Below are positions 46,579 to 56,660 of a stretch of 64,000 nucleotides of DNA, piece after piece. Both the position numbers and the translations under genes were made by a program. The notes beneath the pieces were generated by a model that saw nothing but the letters and a program-made list of their open reading frames with translations, did no database searches and was not told the DNA's origin. This DNA comes from Geomonas azotofigens (lineage in GTDB: Bacteria; Desulfobacterota; Desulfuromonadia; Geobacterales; Geobacteraceae), in NCBI RefSeq assembly GCF_018919395.1, contig NZ_JAHLME010000001.1, positions 62,001 to 126,000 of the forward strand, written 5' to 3'. Numbering within the stretch: the first letter of the stretch is position 1; the number at the start of each line of letters is the position of its first letter.

Positions 46579-47724
46579 ATGCCTATGCTCGAACTGACCG
46601 CCGATTACACCCAGGAACTCCTGCAGGACAGGGAGAAGAAGACCATCCTCATCGTCGATGACGAAGGGGTGATCCGCGACCTGTGCAAGCGGGTGCTCAA
46701 CGATTACCACATCGTCGAGGCTGGGGACGGGCAGGAGGCGTACGAGATCTTCCTGCGCGGCGGCATCGACGTCATCCTCACCGACGTGATGATGCCCCGG
46801 ATGGACGGCATCGAACTCCTGAAAAAACTGAAGGAACGCGAGCCGACCATGGTGGTCATCATCATGACCGGCTTCGCCGACAAGGACCTGATCCTGAAGG
46901 CGTTGAAGGCCGACGCCGACGACTTCATCACCAAGCCGCTCAACCTTCTGCAATTGAAAAGCGCCATCAGCAAGGCGCTCGTGAAAAAGGCGCTCAAGGA
47001 GGAGATCGCCAACCTCAGGAACCTGGACCGCTTCAAGACGGTCTTCCTGTCGCTCATCTCCCACAAGTTCCGCACCCCCATCACCTCCATTTCCCTGTTC
47101 CTGCAAAACCTCGCCGCGGGGATCATCGACCCGTCCGACGAGGGGGCCAAGGACCACATCAAGCTGATCTACAACGAGGCGTGCTACCTGGGCAACCTGG
47201 TCAGCGACCTGCTCACCTTCTCCTCGGTCATGGACAGCGGCGCCGGCCTGCACCTGGAGCCGTGCACCCTCAACCTGCTGCTGCCCAAACTTCTGCAGGA
47301 GGCCCAGGAGGTGGCCGACCGTCCCGGCGTCACCACCCATATCACCCAGGACACGGTGCCGGAACTGCTGCTGGACCGCGACAAGGTGAGCTTCGCCGTG
47401 CGCCAGGTAATCGACAACGCCATCAAGTTCTCCAAGGAGACCGGCGTGGTCTGCGTCACGCTGCGAAACCTGGAGAACCAGTGCGAGATCATCGTCCAGG
47501 ACAACGGCATCGGCATCTCGCCCGAGCAGCTCCCCAAGCTGTTCGAGAAGTTCTACCAGGTCGACGCCGAGCATACCGGGCAGGTGCGCGGCTTCGGGCT
47601 CGGCCTGTTCTACGTGCGCGAGTTCATCCGGATGCACGGCGGCACCGTCAGCATCGACAGCGAGGAAAACGTCGGCACCCGCGTCGTCATCACACTCCCC
47701 AACAAAGCCAGCCAAAGCCCCTGA
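46579..47724 (+). CDS. Receiver-histidine kinase (response regulator fused to kinase)
   Basis: A 381-residue cytosolic protein. The N-terminal receiver domain has Asp69 (VILTDVMMPRMDG) and the Lys in FITKPLN. It is followed by HisKA with His162 (LISHKFRTPITSISLF) and a HATPase domain (NAIKFSKETG, GFGLGLFYVREFIRMHGG). The residue after the phospho-acceptor His is Lys, where most kinases of this type have Glu. No sensory domain or membrane helix is present. ATG codons at 46579 and 46585 are both possible; no clear ribosome site is visible. Confidence 0.85.
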   Translation: MPMLELTADYTQELLQDREKKTILIVDDEGVIRDLCKRVLNDYHIVEAGDGQEAYEIFLRGGIDVILTDVMMPRMDGIELLKKLKEREPTMVVIIMTGFADKDLILKALKADADDFITKPLNLLQLKSAISKALVKKALKEEIANLRNLDRFKTVFLSLISHKFRTPITSISLFLQNLAAGIIDPSDEGAKDHIKLIYNEACYLGNLVSDLLTFSSVMDSGAGLHLEPCTLNLLLPKLLQEAQEVADRPGVTTHITQDTVPELLLDRDKVSFAVRQVIDNAIKFSKETGVVCVTLRNLENQCEIIVQDNGIGISPEQLPKLFEKFYQVDAEHTGQVRGFGLGLFYVREFIRMHGGTVSIDSEENVGTRVVITLPNKASQSP

Positions 47725-47820
47725 TAACTCTGGGCTTCATCCCTCTTTGAAGTTGATTATTTCCCCCTATCTGCTATATTACGTCTTTCTATGCCCTAAT
47801 TAACGCTATAAGAGGCACTT

Positions 47821-48699
47821 ATGCAGCATCTCATAGAAAAAGCCAGCACTCTCATGGAGGCCCTTCCCTATATCAGACGCTTCTCGGGGAAGACCATCGT
47901 CATCAAGTACGGCGGGCACGCCATGGCGGATGAGAAGCTGAGAAAGTCATTCGCCCTCGACATCATCCTGCTCAAGTACATCGGCATCAACACCGTGGTA
48001 GTGCACGGCGGCGGTCCCCAGATCAACGAGACACTGAAGCGTTACGGCATAGTGTCAGAGTTCGTGAAAGGGATGCGTGTCACCGACGCGGAAACCATGG
48101 GCGTGGTCGAGATGGTGCTGACCGGCCAGGTGAACCGCGAGGTGGTCGGCTACATCAACCAGCATGGCGGCCGCGCGGCCGGTCTTTCCGGCAAGGACGG
48201 GAGTCTCTTGCTCTGCGAGAAGCTGCTCCAGGAAGTGCGACGAGAGGACGGTGGGGTCGAGATGGTCGACATCGGCTTTGTGGGCGACGTCGTCGAAGTG
48301 AACCCCGCCATTTTGCAGGCATTGGAGAAGGGTGGCTTCATCCCGGTGATCGCGCCGGTGGGGGTGGGACGTGACGGGCAGAGCTACAACATCAACGCGG
48401 ACGTGGTGGCCGGCAAGGTAGCCGCCGCCCTGGGCGCGGAGAAGCTGATCCTCCTGACCGACGTCTCCGGCGTCAAGGACAAGCAGGGGGAGCTTCTTTC
48501 CAGCATCCCGCTGGCCGACGTCCCCGCGTTGATCGACAACGGCACCGTCACCGGCGGCATGATCCCGAAAGTGACCTGCTGCACCGACGCGCTCGCCGCG
48601 GGCGTGAAGAAGGCGCACATCGTGGACGGCCGCATCGAGCACGCCATCCTTCTGGAGATCTTCACCAACGTCGGGATAGGGACGGAGATACAGGCGTAA
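47821..48699 (+). CDS. argB: Acetylglutamate kinase
   Basis: A 292-residue amino-acid kinase catalysing the second step of arginine synthesis. Motifs are [12 protein letters not shown] near the start, [18 protein letters not shown] and the Asn/Gly-rich [15 protein letters not shown]. The length and the N-terminal helix preceding the core ([16 protein letters not shown]) suit the arginine-sensitive hexameric form, where arginine inhibits. The ATG has AGAGGCAC upstream. It starts the argB-D-F-G run. Confidence 0.97.
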   Translation: MQHLIEKASTLMEALPYIRRFSGKTIVIKYGGHAMADEKLRKSFALDIILLKYIGINTVVVHGGGPQINETLKRYGIVSEFVKGMRVTDAETMGVVEMVLTGQVNREVVGYINQHGGRAAGLSGKDGSLLLCEKLLQEVRREDGGVEMVDIGFVGDVVEVNPAILQALEKGGFIPVIAPVGVGRDGQSYNINADVVAGKVAAALGAEKLILLTDVSGVKDKQGELLSSIPLADVPALIDNGTVTGGMIPKVTCCTDALAAGVKKAHIVDGRIEHAILLEIFTNVGIGTEIQA

Positions 48700-48702
48700 A
48701 AG

Positions 48703-48847
48703 CAGTTCTACGTTCTACGTTCTACGTTCTACGTTGACGGCGTCGTGGCGCCGGCGGTGGAGGTATTGGGACATTAGATTCAGTGACTGCCTGTTCGGTT
48801 CCGTTTCAGGGTTCTAACGTAGAACCGAGAACGTAGAACGTAGAACG
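48703..48847. repeat. Heptamer inverted repeat, family B, copy 3
   Basis: Left arm of four or five CGTTCTA units and right arm of GTAGAAC units facing it, with a core of about 80 bases. It fills the gap between argB and argD. Confidence 0.87.
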
Positions 48848-48862
48848 GCTTCTGGAGGTTTT

Positions 48863-50056
48863 ATGAATTCATCTGCCTGGATAGAAAAGGCTGACAAATA
48901 CATCATGAAGACGTACGGGCGCTACCCGCTGGTACCGGTGAAGGGCGAGGGATGCTACCTCTGGGACGCGGACGGCAAACGCTACCTCGACTTCCTGGCC
49001 GGCGTCGCCGTCAACAACCTGGGGCACTGCCACCCGAAGGTCACCGCCGCACTTGCCAAGCAGGCGGCGGAACTGATCCACTGCTCGAACTACTACCACA
49101 TCCCGACGCAGATCGAACTGGCCGAACTCTTGTGCAACCTCTCCTTCGCCAACAAGGCTTTCTTCTGCAACTCCGGCGCCGAGGCGAACGAGGCCGCCAT
49201 CAAGCTGGCCAGGAAGTACAGCCGCGAGAAGTACGGGCTCGACCGCTACGAGATCATCACCGCCATCTCCTCCTTCCACGGCCGCACCATGGCCACGGTC
49301 TCGGCCACCGGCCAGGAGAAGGTGCAGAAGTTCTTCGATCCGCTCCTGCACGGCTTCCGCCACATCCCCTTCAACGACGCCCAGGCGCTCAGGGAGGCCA
49401 TCGGCCCCGGCACCTGCGCCGTGATGCTCGAGCCGATCCAGGGCGAGGGGGGCGTGGTGGTTCCCGACGCCGCCTACTTCCAGGAAGTGCGCAAGATCTG
49501 CGACGAGAACAACCTGATCCTCATCTTCGACGAGGTCCAGGTGGGGATGGGACGCACCGGCAAGATGTTCGCCCACGAGCACTTCGGCATCACCCCGGAC
49601 ATCATGACCCTCGCCAAGGCGCTGGCCGGCGGGGCCCCGATCGGGACCATGCTCGCCACCGACAAGCTGGCGGAATCCTTCACCCCGGGCACCCACGGTT
49701 CCACCTTCGGCGGCAATCCGCTGGTGACCGCGGCAGCGGTTGCCACCGTGCGCGCCATCCAGGAAGAAGGGATCCTGAACCACACCGAGGAGATCGGCGA
49801 GTACCTGATGGGCGAACTGGAGGCGCTGGGCAAGAAGTTCCCGAGCCTGATCACCGAGGTGCGCGGCATCGGCCTCATGATCGGCGTGGAGCTCGCCATC
49901 CCCGGTGCAGGCATCGTCAAGATCGCGCTCTCCCGCGGGCTCCTCTTGAACTGCGCCCAGGAAAAGGTGCTCCGTTTCGTCCCGCCGCTCATCGTCGGGA
50001 AGAAAGAGGTGGACGAGATGATCGCCACACTCGCGGAGATTTTGCAGGAGCTGTAG
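48863..50056 (+). CDS. argD: Acetylornithine aminotransferase
   Basis: A 397-residue class III PLP enzyme that makes N-acetylornithine from the semialdehyde. The phosphate-binding NSGAEANEAAIKLARKYSRE, LIFDEVQVGMGRTGKMFAHE and the PLP lysine in MTLAKALAGGAPIG are all visible. The ATG has TGGAGGTTTT upstream. It may also act in lysine synthesis as succinyl-diaminopimelate transaminase, as in E. coli; this is inference. Confidence 0.96.
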   Translation: MNSSAWIEKADKYIMKTYGRYPLVPVKGEGCYLWDADGKRYLDFLAGVAVNNLGHCHPKVTAALAKQAAELIHCSNYYHIPTQIELAELLCNLSFANKAFFCNSGAEANEAAIKLARKYSREKYGLDRYEIITAISSFHGRTMATVSATGQEKVQKFFDPLLHGFRHIPFNDAQALREAIGPGTCAVMLEPIQGEGGVVVPDAAYFQEVRKICDENNLILIFDEVQVGMGRTGKMFAHEHFGITPDIMTLAKALAGGAPIGTMLATDKLAESFTPGTHGSTFGGNPLVTAAAVATVRAIQEEGILNHTEEIGEYLMGELEALGKKFPSLITEVRGIGLMIGVELAIPGAGIVKIALSRGLLLNCAQEKVLRFVPPLIVGKKEVDEMIATLAEILQEL

Positions 50057-50073
50057 GCGCTGCGCCCTGCGCC

Positions 50074-50110
50074 GTCCCCCCTCCCCGCCCCTCCCCCTCC
50101 GGGGGCGGGA
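50074..50110. repeat. GC-rich repeat, family C, argD-argF gap
   Basis: CCCCTCCCCCTCCGGGGGCG context, a single CCTCCGGGGG-type palindrome between argD and argF. Confidence 0.6.
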
Positions 50111-50191
50111 GACGCTGCGGGAAGGGAATCAAAGTTAGCATCTTTACCGGCGCGGCCGGCACTATCACACAAAGAAGCGAGAACCAGCGAT

Positions 50192-51103
50192 ATGAAAAAA
50201 GACTTCCTGGCGCTGAGCCAGTTCACCAAAGCCGAACTGGACGCCATGTTTGCCCTGTGCAAGGACCTCAAAGCAAAGACCAAGAACCGCGAGGAGCACC
50301 ACATCCTCAAGGGGAAGACGCTGGCCATGATCTTCGAAAAGTCCTCGACCCGCACCAGGATATCTTTCGAGGTCGGCATGTACCAGCTGGGGGGGCATCC
50401 GCTCTTCATCTCCAGCAAGGACTCGCAGATGGGTCGCGGCGAGCCGATCAAGGACACCGCCCGCGTCATGGCGCGCTACTGCGACGGCGTCATGATCCGC
50501 ACCTTCGCCCAGGAGACCGTGGAAGAGTTCGCGAAATACGCCTCGATCCCGGTCATCAACGGCCTCACCGACCTGCACCACCCCTGCCAGATCATGGCCG
50601 ACGTGTTCACCGTCATCGAGCACAAGGGTAGCTACGACGGGCTCAAGTTCGCCTGGATCGGCGACGGCAACAACATGGCCAACTCCTGGATCGAGGCCGC
50701 CGCCATCTTCGGCTTCGACCTGACGCTCGCCTGCCCGGAAGGGTACGACCCGAACCCGCAGGTGCTGGCTTGGGCCAAGGAGCACGGTTGCTCCAAGATC
50801 GTGATCACCCGCGACCCGAAGGAAGCCGCCAAGGACGCCGACGTCCTGAACACCGACGTCTGGGCCAGCATGGGGCAGGAAGAGGAGCAGAAGATCCGCG
50901 AGAAGGCCTTCGCCGGTTACCAGCTGAACGAGGAACTGCTCGATCTCGCCAAGGGGAACGCCATGGTGCTGCACTGCCTGCCGGCGCACCGCGGCGAGGA
51001 GATCAGCGACGGCGTCATCGAGGGGCCTCACTCCGCCGTCTGGGACGAAGCCGAGAACCGCCTGCACGTGCAGAAGGCCATCATGGCCACACTGATGAAA
51101 TAA
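50192..51103 (+). CDS. argF: Ornithine carbamoyltransferase
   Basis: A 303-residue trimeric enzyme that condenses carbamoyl phosphate and ornithine to citrulline. The carbamoyl-phosphate loop is [13 protein letters not shown], followed by [12 protein letters not shown] and the ornithine-binding [13 protein letters not shown]. Length is typical. The ribosome site is weak (AAGAAGCGAGAAC). It stands between argD and argG. Confidence 0.97.
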   Translation: MKKDFLALSQFTKAELDAMFALCKDLKAKTKNREEHHILKGKTLAMIFEKSSTRTRISFEVGMYQLGGHPLFISSKDSQMGRGEPIKDTARVMARYCDGVMIRTFAQETVEEFAKYASIPVINGLTDLHHPCQIMADVFTVIEHKGSYDGLKFAWIGDGNNMANSWIEAAAIFGFDLTLACPEGYDPNPQVLAWAKEHGCSKIVITRDPKEAAKDADVLNTDVWASMGQEEEQKIREKAFAGYQLNEELLDLAKGNAMVLHCLPAHRGEEISDGVIEGPHSAVWDEAENRLHVQKAIMATLMK

Positions 51104-51158
51104 TCCGACCGGCCGCCCTTCGGGACGGTCAGAGCGATCAACGACCAAAGGAGAACCC

Positions 51159-52379
51159 ATGGCAAAGAAAGAAGTGAAAAAGATCGTCCTCGCCTACTCG
51201 GGCGGGCTTGACACCTCCATCATCCTCAAGTGGCTCAAAAACGAGTACGGCTGCGAGGTGGTGACGTTCTCCGCAGACCTCGGCCAGGGCGACGAGCTCG
51301 AGCCGGTGCGCGAGAAGGCATTCAAGACCGGCGCCGACAAGGTGTACATCGACGACCTGCGCGAAGAGTTCGTGCGCGACTTCGTGTACCCGATGTTCCG
51401 CGCCAACGCGATCTACGAGGGCTCCTACCTCCTGGGCACCTCCATCGCGCGCCCGCTGATCGCCAAGCGCCAGATGGAAATCGCCAAGATCGAGGGGTGC
51501 GACGCCGTCTCCCACGGCGCCACCGGCAAGGGGAACGACCAGGTCCGCTTCGAGCTGGCCTACTACCACTTCAACCCGGCCATCACCGTGGTCGCCCCGT
51601 GGAGGGAGTGGAAGCTCAACTCCCGCCAGGCGCTGATCAACTACGCCAAGCGCAACGACATCCCGATCCCGATCACCAAGAAGCGCCCCTGGTCTTCCGA
51701 CCGCAACCTTTTGCACATCTCCTTCGAAGGGGGCATCCTGGAGGATACCTGGCTCGAGCCGCCCGAGAACATGTTCGTGCTCACCAAGGCTCCGGAGAAG
51801 GCGCCCAACAAGCCGCAGTACATCGAGATCGAGTTCGAGAAGGGTAACGCGGTCGCCGTCGACGGCGTGCGCATGACCCCGGCGCAGCTGCTCGCGCACC
51901 TGAACACCATCGGCGGCGAGCACGGCATCGGCCGCGTCGACCTCCTCGAGAACCGTTCGGTCGGCATGAAGTCCCGCGGCGTGTACGAGACCCCGGGCGG
52001 CACCATCCTGCGCGAGGCGCACATGGCGGTCGAGCAGATCACCATGGACCGCGAAGTCATGCACCTGCGTGACTCCCTGATCCCGCGCTACGCCGAGATG
52101 ATCTACAACGGCTACTGGTTCTCCCCGGAGCGCGAGATGATGCAGTGCATGATCGACGACTCCCAGAAGACCGTGAACGGCGTGGCGCGCCTGAAGCTCT
52201 ACAAAGGGCACGTGCGCACCGTTGGTAGGAAGTCCGAGAGCGACTCCCTGTTCAACCTCGACTTCGCGACCTTCGAGAAGGACCAGGTCTACAACCAGGC
52301 GGACGCCGAAGGCTTCATCAAGCTGAACTCGCTGAGGCTCAGGATCCGTTCCCTGATGATGGCCAACAAGAACAAGTAG
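51159..52379 (+). CDS. argG: Argininosuccinate synthase
   Basis: A 406-residue ATP-pyrophosphatase that joins citrulline and aspartate. The PP-loop is [17 protein letters not shown], and the aspartate/citrulline region includes [15 protein letters not shown] and [15 protein letters not shown]. The ATG has AAAGGAGAA upstream. The stop is followed by a hairpin (AGGGGCACGA/TCGTGCCCCT, 52406-52430) that could attenuate or terminate the transcript. Confidence 0.98.
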   Translation: MAKKEVKKIVLAYSGGLDTSIILKWLKNEYGCEVVTFSADLGQGDELEPVREKAFKTGADKVYIDDLREEFVRDFVYPMFRANAIYEGSYLLGTSIARPLIAKRQMEIAKIEGCDAVSHGATGKGNDQVRFELAYYHFNPAITVVAPWREWKLNSRQALINYAKRNDIPIPITKKRPWSSDRNLLHISFEGGILEDTWLEPPENMFVLTKAPEKAPNKPQYIEIEFEKGNAVAVDGVRMTPAQLLAHLNTIGGEHGIGRVDLLENRSVGMKSRGVYETPGGTILREAHMAVEQITMDREVMHLRDSLIPRYAEMIYNGYWFSPEREMMQCMIDDSQKTVNGVARLKLYKGHVRTVGRKSESDSLFNLDFATFEKDQVYNQADAEGFIKLNSLRLRIRSLMMANKNK

Positions 52380-52405
52380 TTGAGCTGGCAGTAAAGGAGG
52401 GTCAT

Positions 52406-52430
52406 AGGGGCACGAGGCTTTCGTGCCCCT
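52406..52430 (+). terminator. Hairpin after argG
   Basis: AGGGGCACGA and TCGTGCCCCT pair across GGCTT. There is no U-run, so termination is uncertain; the hairpin would also cover one possible start (GTG 52423) of the next gene. Confidence 0.45.
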
Positions 52431-52440
52431 ATCCGCTTAT

Positions 52441-52878
52441 ATGGAGCAAAACGGTTTCAAGGCCAGCCACATAGTGACCTCCGTGGTCGCCGTCATCATC
52501 GACGGTGATGGCCGGGTGCTCCTCACCAAGAGAAACATCCCTCCCTTCCAGGGGGAGTGGGTGATGCCGGGGGGGAAGATCGACCTCGGCGAACCGATCG
52601 TGGCGGCGCTCAAGCGCGAGGTCTGGGAAGAGGTGGGCCTCGAGGTGGAAGTGGGCGACCTCATCGACGTCTTCGAGCACGTGACGCCGGGTGAGGCCAA
52701 CTACCACTTCATCATCATCTACTACCGCTGCACGCCGCTTTACTGCGACGTGAACCACAACAAGGACGAAGTGGCCGAGGCCCGCTGGGTCGAGCCGGAC
52801 GAGTTGCCCAGCTACAAGATGCCCGCCGGCGCCCGCTTTATCCTGAGCAAGATCTTTACGTCAATTGACAATGGATAA
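52441..52878 (+). CDS. Nudix hydrolase, MutT-like
   Basis: A 145-residue Nudix protein from the ATG at 52441; a GTG at 52423 would lie inside a hairpin. The Nudix box is complete: GGKIDLGEPIVAALKREVWE followed by EVGLE. Preceding VVAVIIDGDGRVLLTKRNIP and PFQGEWVMPGG are typical of small nucleotide-clearing members. The substrate is unknown. Its 3' end runs into the family D repeat (TCAATTGACAATGG), so the last codons are repeat-derived. Confidence 0.85.
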   Translation: MEQNGFKASHIVTSVVAVIIDGDGRVLLTKRNIPPFQGEWVMPGGKIDLGEPIVAALKREVWEEVGLEVEVGDLIDVFEHVTPGEANYHFIIIYYRCTPLYCDVNHNKDEVAEARWVEPDELPSYKMPAGARFILSKIFTSIDNG

Positions 52879-53137
52879 TTGACAATTGACAACGGCTGGT
52901 GACTGATACGGCGTCGCAAAACCTTTTATTTAACGCAAAGCCGCAAAGGCGCAGAGAAACAAACCGATAAACCAAAAGCGGTCAATTTAACGCAAAGGCG
53001 CAAGGGGGAAAGCCGCCCAATTCGCCTTCACGTTTTTCCTGATGTTCTTAGCGCCTCTGCGCCTTTGCGTTAACTAGTTGTTTTGATGTGCAGTCCGCTG
53101 TTCATTGTCAATTGTGCATTGTCCATCGTCAATCGGG
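52861..53137. repeat. Family D arms enclosing family A repeats
   Basis: Outer facing arms: ATTGACAATTGACAAC near 52880 and TTCATTGTCAATTGTGCATT near 53101. Inside them lie family A arms (52930-53074, including one extra copy). One repeat element appears inserted in another. The left arm overlaps the Nudix stop and the right arm abuts the next gene's start. Confidence 0.75.
52930..53074. repeat. Interspersed inverted repeat, family A, copy 3
   Basis: Two forward arms (TTAACGCAAAGCCGC, TTAACGCAAAGGCGC) and one reverse arm (CTCTGCGCCTTTGCGTTAA). Confidence 0.85.
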
Positions 53138-53148
53138 GTTCCCTGCCC

Positions 53149-54288
53149 ATGGTCAAGATCGTCGAGAAACATGTCCAGCTCGATTTCCCTCTGGGTCATC
53201 ACCTGCACTGCCTCATCGCGCAGATCCCGAACCGGCTGCAGCGCCGCGAGCACCTGTTCTCGCCGGTCAACCCGGAAGAGCAGTGGCACATGGTGCGCAG
53301 CGTCCTGGACCTGGTTGCCGACGGCGCGGGGAACCTGAAGCGGCTGCATTTCCTGATGTTCCCGGAAACGTCGGTCCCGGTCTCCCGCTTCGACGACCTG
53401 CTCGACGTGATCTCGGAGCGCTTCCGTGCCAACACGGTGACCATGTTCGGCATGGAACAGATCACGCTGGAGCAGTACCGGGCGCTGCTGACCCGCTTCC
53501 AGGACGACAACGCCGAAGCGCTGGAGTGCGTGGAGCGCGACATCGACTCCGGCGACATCCTCGGCATGCCGGTCAACTGGTGCTGCATCGCCATCAAGGA
53601 AAGCAGCGGGCGCCTGCGGGTCTTTCTGGAGGCCAAGACGCATCCCTTCCGCGGCGAGGAGTTCCTGGACAAGGACCACGACCTGTACCGCGGTCGCCAC
53701 TTCTACCTGTTCCGCGGCGAGCCGGCCTGCTTCAACTTCATGACGATCATCTGCCTTGATTACCTCTACCGGGACCTCTACTCCTCCAACATCAAGCAGA
53801 TCATCGATCACGCCGACCGGCTCTTCTTCACCATGCGGCAGTCGCTGGACGCCCTCTTCGTGATCCAGTGCAACCCAAAGCCCGAGCACAGCGCCTACCG
53901 CGACGTCTTGACCGGCTTCTACGGGGAGCACCTGGAGGACACCCCGGGGGTGCGCGAGACGGTGACCGTCTTCGGCAACTGCTCCGACGAGAGCGAGATC
54001 GAGGGGGTACGCTGCGAGGGTTGCTACGGCGTCTCCTTCGTGGCCATCAGCGCGCGCCACAAGATGTCTCCAGTCCAGGAGCGGGAGTTTTCCAGCGACG
54101 ACTTCGGCGGCGCGCCGGTATGCCGCTTGAGGTTCGGCACCGGGACCAGGCTTTTCTACTTCAACCTGCCGCTCTACCACGAGCTCGACCCGAGGAGTTC
54201 ACGGATGCCGTTGAAGGTGCACACGGTGCTGCGCTGGACCGATAGCGGCTGGATCAAGGCGGGCGGCGAGACGGAGCTAGGACTTTAG
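53149..54288 (+). CDS. Protein of unknown function between arg genes
   Basis: A 379-residue cytosolic protein without signal or membrane segment. Features visible: [18 protein letters not shown] early, a strand with a possible acid ([19 protein letters not shown]), [17 protein letters not shown] in the middle and a late Cys-containing stretch ([20 protein letters not shown]). The FPET-like strand and the Glu/Cys/Lys scatter weakly recall the nitrilase superfamily, but this is not firm. The ATG at 53149 is chosen because upstream codons are repeat sequence. No family is assigned. Confidence 0.65.
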   Translation: MVKIVEKHVQLDFPLGHHLHCLIAQIPNRLQRREHLFSPVNPEEQWHMVRSVLDLVADGAGNLKRLHFLMFPETSVPVSRFDDLLDVISERFRANTVTMFGMEQITLEQYRALLTRFQDDNAEALECVERDIDSGDILGMPVNWCCIAIKESSGRLRVFLEAKTHPFRGEEFLDKDHDLYRGRHFYLFRGEPACFNFMTIICLDYLYRDLYSSNIKQIIDHADRLFFTMRQSLDALFVIQCNPKPEHSAYRDVLTGFYGEHLEDTPGVRETVTVFGNCSDESEIEGVRCEGCYGVSFVAISARHKMSPVQEREFSSDDFGGAPVCRLRFGTGTRLFYFNLPLYHELDPRSSRMPLKVHTVLRWTDSGWIKAGGETELGL

Positions 54289-54304
54289 TAGCGAAGAATT
54301 TAGC

Positions 54305-54384
54305 TCCCTCCCCCGGAGGGGGAGGGGTGGGGAGGGGGACGCTGGAATGCCCCCCTCCCGTCCTCCCCCCTCCGGGGGGAGGAG
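54305..54384. repeat. GC-rich repeat, family C, upstream of argH
   Basis: Facing copies of CCCTCCCCCGGAGGGGGAGG and CTCCCCCCTCCGGGGGGAGG, separated by about 35 bases. Confidence 0.8.
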
Positions 54385-54422
54385 TGATGAAATCACCATT
54401 GAACGTAGGGAGATCGAAAAAC

Positions 54423-55799
54423 ATGTCCAAAGACAAACTGTGGGGTGGCCGCTTCACCCAGCCCACCGACAAGTTCGTAGAAGAGTTCACCGCCTCCATC
54501 AACTTCGACAAGCGCCTGTACCACCAGGACATCCGCGGCTCCATCGCCCACGCCACCATGCTGGGCAAACAGGGGATCATCCCGATGAAGGACGTCGAGG
54601 AGATCGTGCACGGCCTGCGGGAGATCCTGGACAAGATCGAGGCGGGCGAATTCGACTTCTCGGTCTCCCTGGAAGACATCCACATGAACATCGAGGCGCG
54701 CCTCTCCGAGAAGATCGGCGACGCCGGCAAGAGGCTCCACACCGGCCGCTCCAGGAACGACCAGGTGGCGCTGGACATCCGCCTCTACCTCCGGGACGAA
54801 CTGGTGGAGATCTCCGCCTACATCGACCTGTTGATCGACGCGCTCATCTACCAGGCGGAGCAGAACCTGGGCGTCATCATGCCGGGCTTCACCCACCTGC
54901 AGACCGCGCAGCCGATCCTCTTCTCGCACCACATGATGGCCTACCACGAGATGCTCAAGCGCGACAAGGGGCGCATGGAGGATTGCCTGAAGCGCACCAA
55001 CGTGCTGCCGCTGGGCGCCGGCGCGCTGGCCGGAACCACTTTCCCCATCGACCGCGAGTACGTGGCCGAACTGCTCGACTTCCCCGAGGTGACCAGGAAC
55101 TCGCTCGACTCGGTCTCCGACCGCGACTTCGCCATCGAGTTCTGCGCCGCCTCCTCGATCCTGATGATGCACCTCTCCCGCTTCGCCGAGGAGCTGATCC
55201 TCTGGTCCACCAGCGAGTTCAAGTTCGTCGACCTCTCCGACTCCTTCTGCACCGGCTCCTCGATCATGCCGCAGAAGAAGAACCCCGACGTCCCGGAACT
55301 GGTGCGCGGCAAGACCGGCCGGGTCTACGGCAACCTCATGGCGCTGCTCACCCTGATGAAGTCGCTCCCCCTGGCCTACAACAAGGACATGCAGGAGGAC
55401 AAGGAGCCGCTGTTCGACACCATCGACACGGTGAAAGGGTCGCTCAAGATATTCGCGGACATGGTGCGCGAGATGAAGGTGAACGAGGCGCGCATGAAAA
55501 TCGCTGCGGCCGCCGGCTTCTCCACCGCGACCGACGTGGCCGATTACCTGGTCCGGAAGGGGATCCCGTTCCGCGACGCCCACGAGATCGTCGGCAAGGC
55601 GGTGCGCTACTGCATCGAGAACGAGATGGACATCCCGGAACTGTCGCTGGCCGAGTGGCAGATCTTCTCCAACCGCATCGAGGATGACATCTTCGGCTCC
55701 ATCACCCTGGAGGCTTCCGTCAACGCACGCCGCGCGACCGGCGGCACCGCGCTGGAGCGGGTCAAGGCAGAGATCGCCCGCGCCAAGGAAGGGCGTTAA
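54423..55799 (+). CDS. argH: Argininosuccinate lyase
   Basis: A 458-residue tetrameric enzyme of the fumarase/aspartase superfamily that splits argininosuccinate into arginine and fumarate. The signature is [15 protein letters not shown], with [17 protein letters not shown] and [15 protein letters not shown] earlier. The start at 54423 is favoured by GGGAGA upstream and the usual N-terminus KLWGGRF. It is separated from argG by the Nudix and unknown genes and by repeats. The stop abuts the GTG of the lipoprotein gene. Confidence 0.97.
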   Translation: MSKDKLWGGRFTQPTDKFVEEFTASINFDKRLYHQDIRGSIAHATMLGKQGIIPMKDVEEIVHGLREILDKIEAGEFDFSVSLEDIHMNIEARLSEKIGDAGKRLHTGRSRNDQVALDIRLYLRDELVEISAYIDLLIDALIYQAEQNLGVIMPGFTHLQTAQPILFSHHMMAYHEMLKRDKGRMEDCLKRTNVLPLGAGALAGTTFPIDREYVAELLDFPEVTRNSLDSVSDRDFAIEFCAASSILMMHLSRFAEELILWSTSEFKFVDLSDSFCTGSSIMPQKKNPDVPELVRGKTGRVYGNLMALLTLMKSLPLAYNKDMQEDKEPLFDTIDTVKGSLKIFADMVREMKVNEARMKIAAAAGFSTATDVADYLVRKGIPFRDAHEIVGKAVRYCIENEMDIPELSLAEWQIFSNRIEDDIFGSITLEASVNARRATGGTALERVKAEIARAKEGR

Positions 55800-56570
55800 G
55801 TGGCGGCCGCGCGTCGATTCCTGCCGGCCCTGTTCCTGGCCGCCGCGCTCTCGCTGCTTTCCGGCTGCGGCAAGAAAGGCGCGCTGATCCCCCCCGAGGC
55901 GCTGGTGCCGGCACCGATCGGCACGCTGGCCGTGGCGCAGAAGGGGGCCGAGTTCCAGGTGAGCTGGACCGGACCGGGCAAGCAGGAAAAGGGGGGCAAG
56001 CTTGAGGATCTTTCCGGCTTCCTGCTTTTCCGGCGCAACGTGCTCCCTCCCGGAGAGGACTGCGAGGAGTGCCCGAACGCCTACAGGCAGCTGGCGCTGG
56101 TCGATCTCGATCTCCCCGAAGGGGCGCGCCAGGTCGGGAGCCTCTGGATCTACGACGACTTCGACCTGAGAAAGGGGCAGGCCTACCAGTACAAGGTGCG
56201 CTCCTTCACGCGGAAAGGCGCGCAGAGCAAGGACTCCAACAAGGTGCGGCGCACGGCGGTTACCCCTCCCCTCCCTCCGGTCTTGGAGGCGGCAGGTTCG
56301 CCCAACGAGGTGACGCTGAACTTCGTCGCGCTCCCTCCGGAGCAGGGGACGGCTGCCGGGTACAACGTGTACCGGAGCAAGAAGGGTGAGCCGATGCCGC
56401 TCACCCCGCTCAACAAGGCGCCGCTGACCGGCAACAGCTACCAGGACAAGGAAGTGATCCTCGGGCTGACCTACGACTACGCAGTGACCAGCGTTGCCAC
56501 CGTTGACGGCCAGACCGTCGAGAGCGCGCCCTCCAACGTCGCCGAAGCCGGGCTGGTGCTTCCGGATTAG
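55800..56570 (+). CDS. Lipoprotein with LptM-like start and fibronectin type III-like domains
   Basis: A 256-residue lipoprotein starting at GTG one base after the argH stop. The signal peptide ends in the lipobox LSGC (Cys23), followed by GKKGALIPPE, which resembles LptM, a small lipoprotein that helps assemble the LPS translocon and is often encoded near argH or lysA. Here an additional region follows with two fibronectin-III-like units (about 40-155 and 170-250: AYQYKVRSFTRKG, AAGYNVYRSKKGEPMPL). CEEC is an extra Cys pair. Function is inferred only. Confidence 0.8.
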   Translation: MAAARRFLPALFLAAALSLLSGCGKKGALIPPEALVPAPIGTLAVAQKGAEFQVSWTGPGKQEKGGKLEDLSGFLLFRRNVLPPGEDCEECPNAYRQLALVDLDLPEGARQVGSLWIYDDFDLRKGQAYQYKVRSFTRKGAQSKDSNKVRRTAVTPPLPPVLEAAGSPNEVTLNFVALPPEQGTAAGYNVYRSKKGEPMPLTPLNKAPLTGNSYQDKEVILGLTYDYAVTSVATVDGQTVESAPSNVAEAGLVLPD

Positions 56571-56660
56571 GTCCCGTTGCCTTTTCAGCCCTTTCATGAT
56601 AATAACCGGGAACATCTTTTAACATCACGACGCCCCGCCAGGGGCGCATTTGGAGCAGGT

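Noticed and set aside
54393..56615. 740-codon minus-strand open frame
   Set aside because: Antisense to argH and the lipoprotein gene, with no ribosome site and shadow-type composition.
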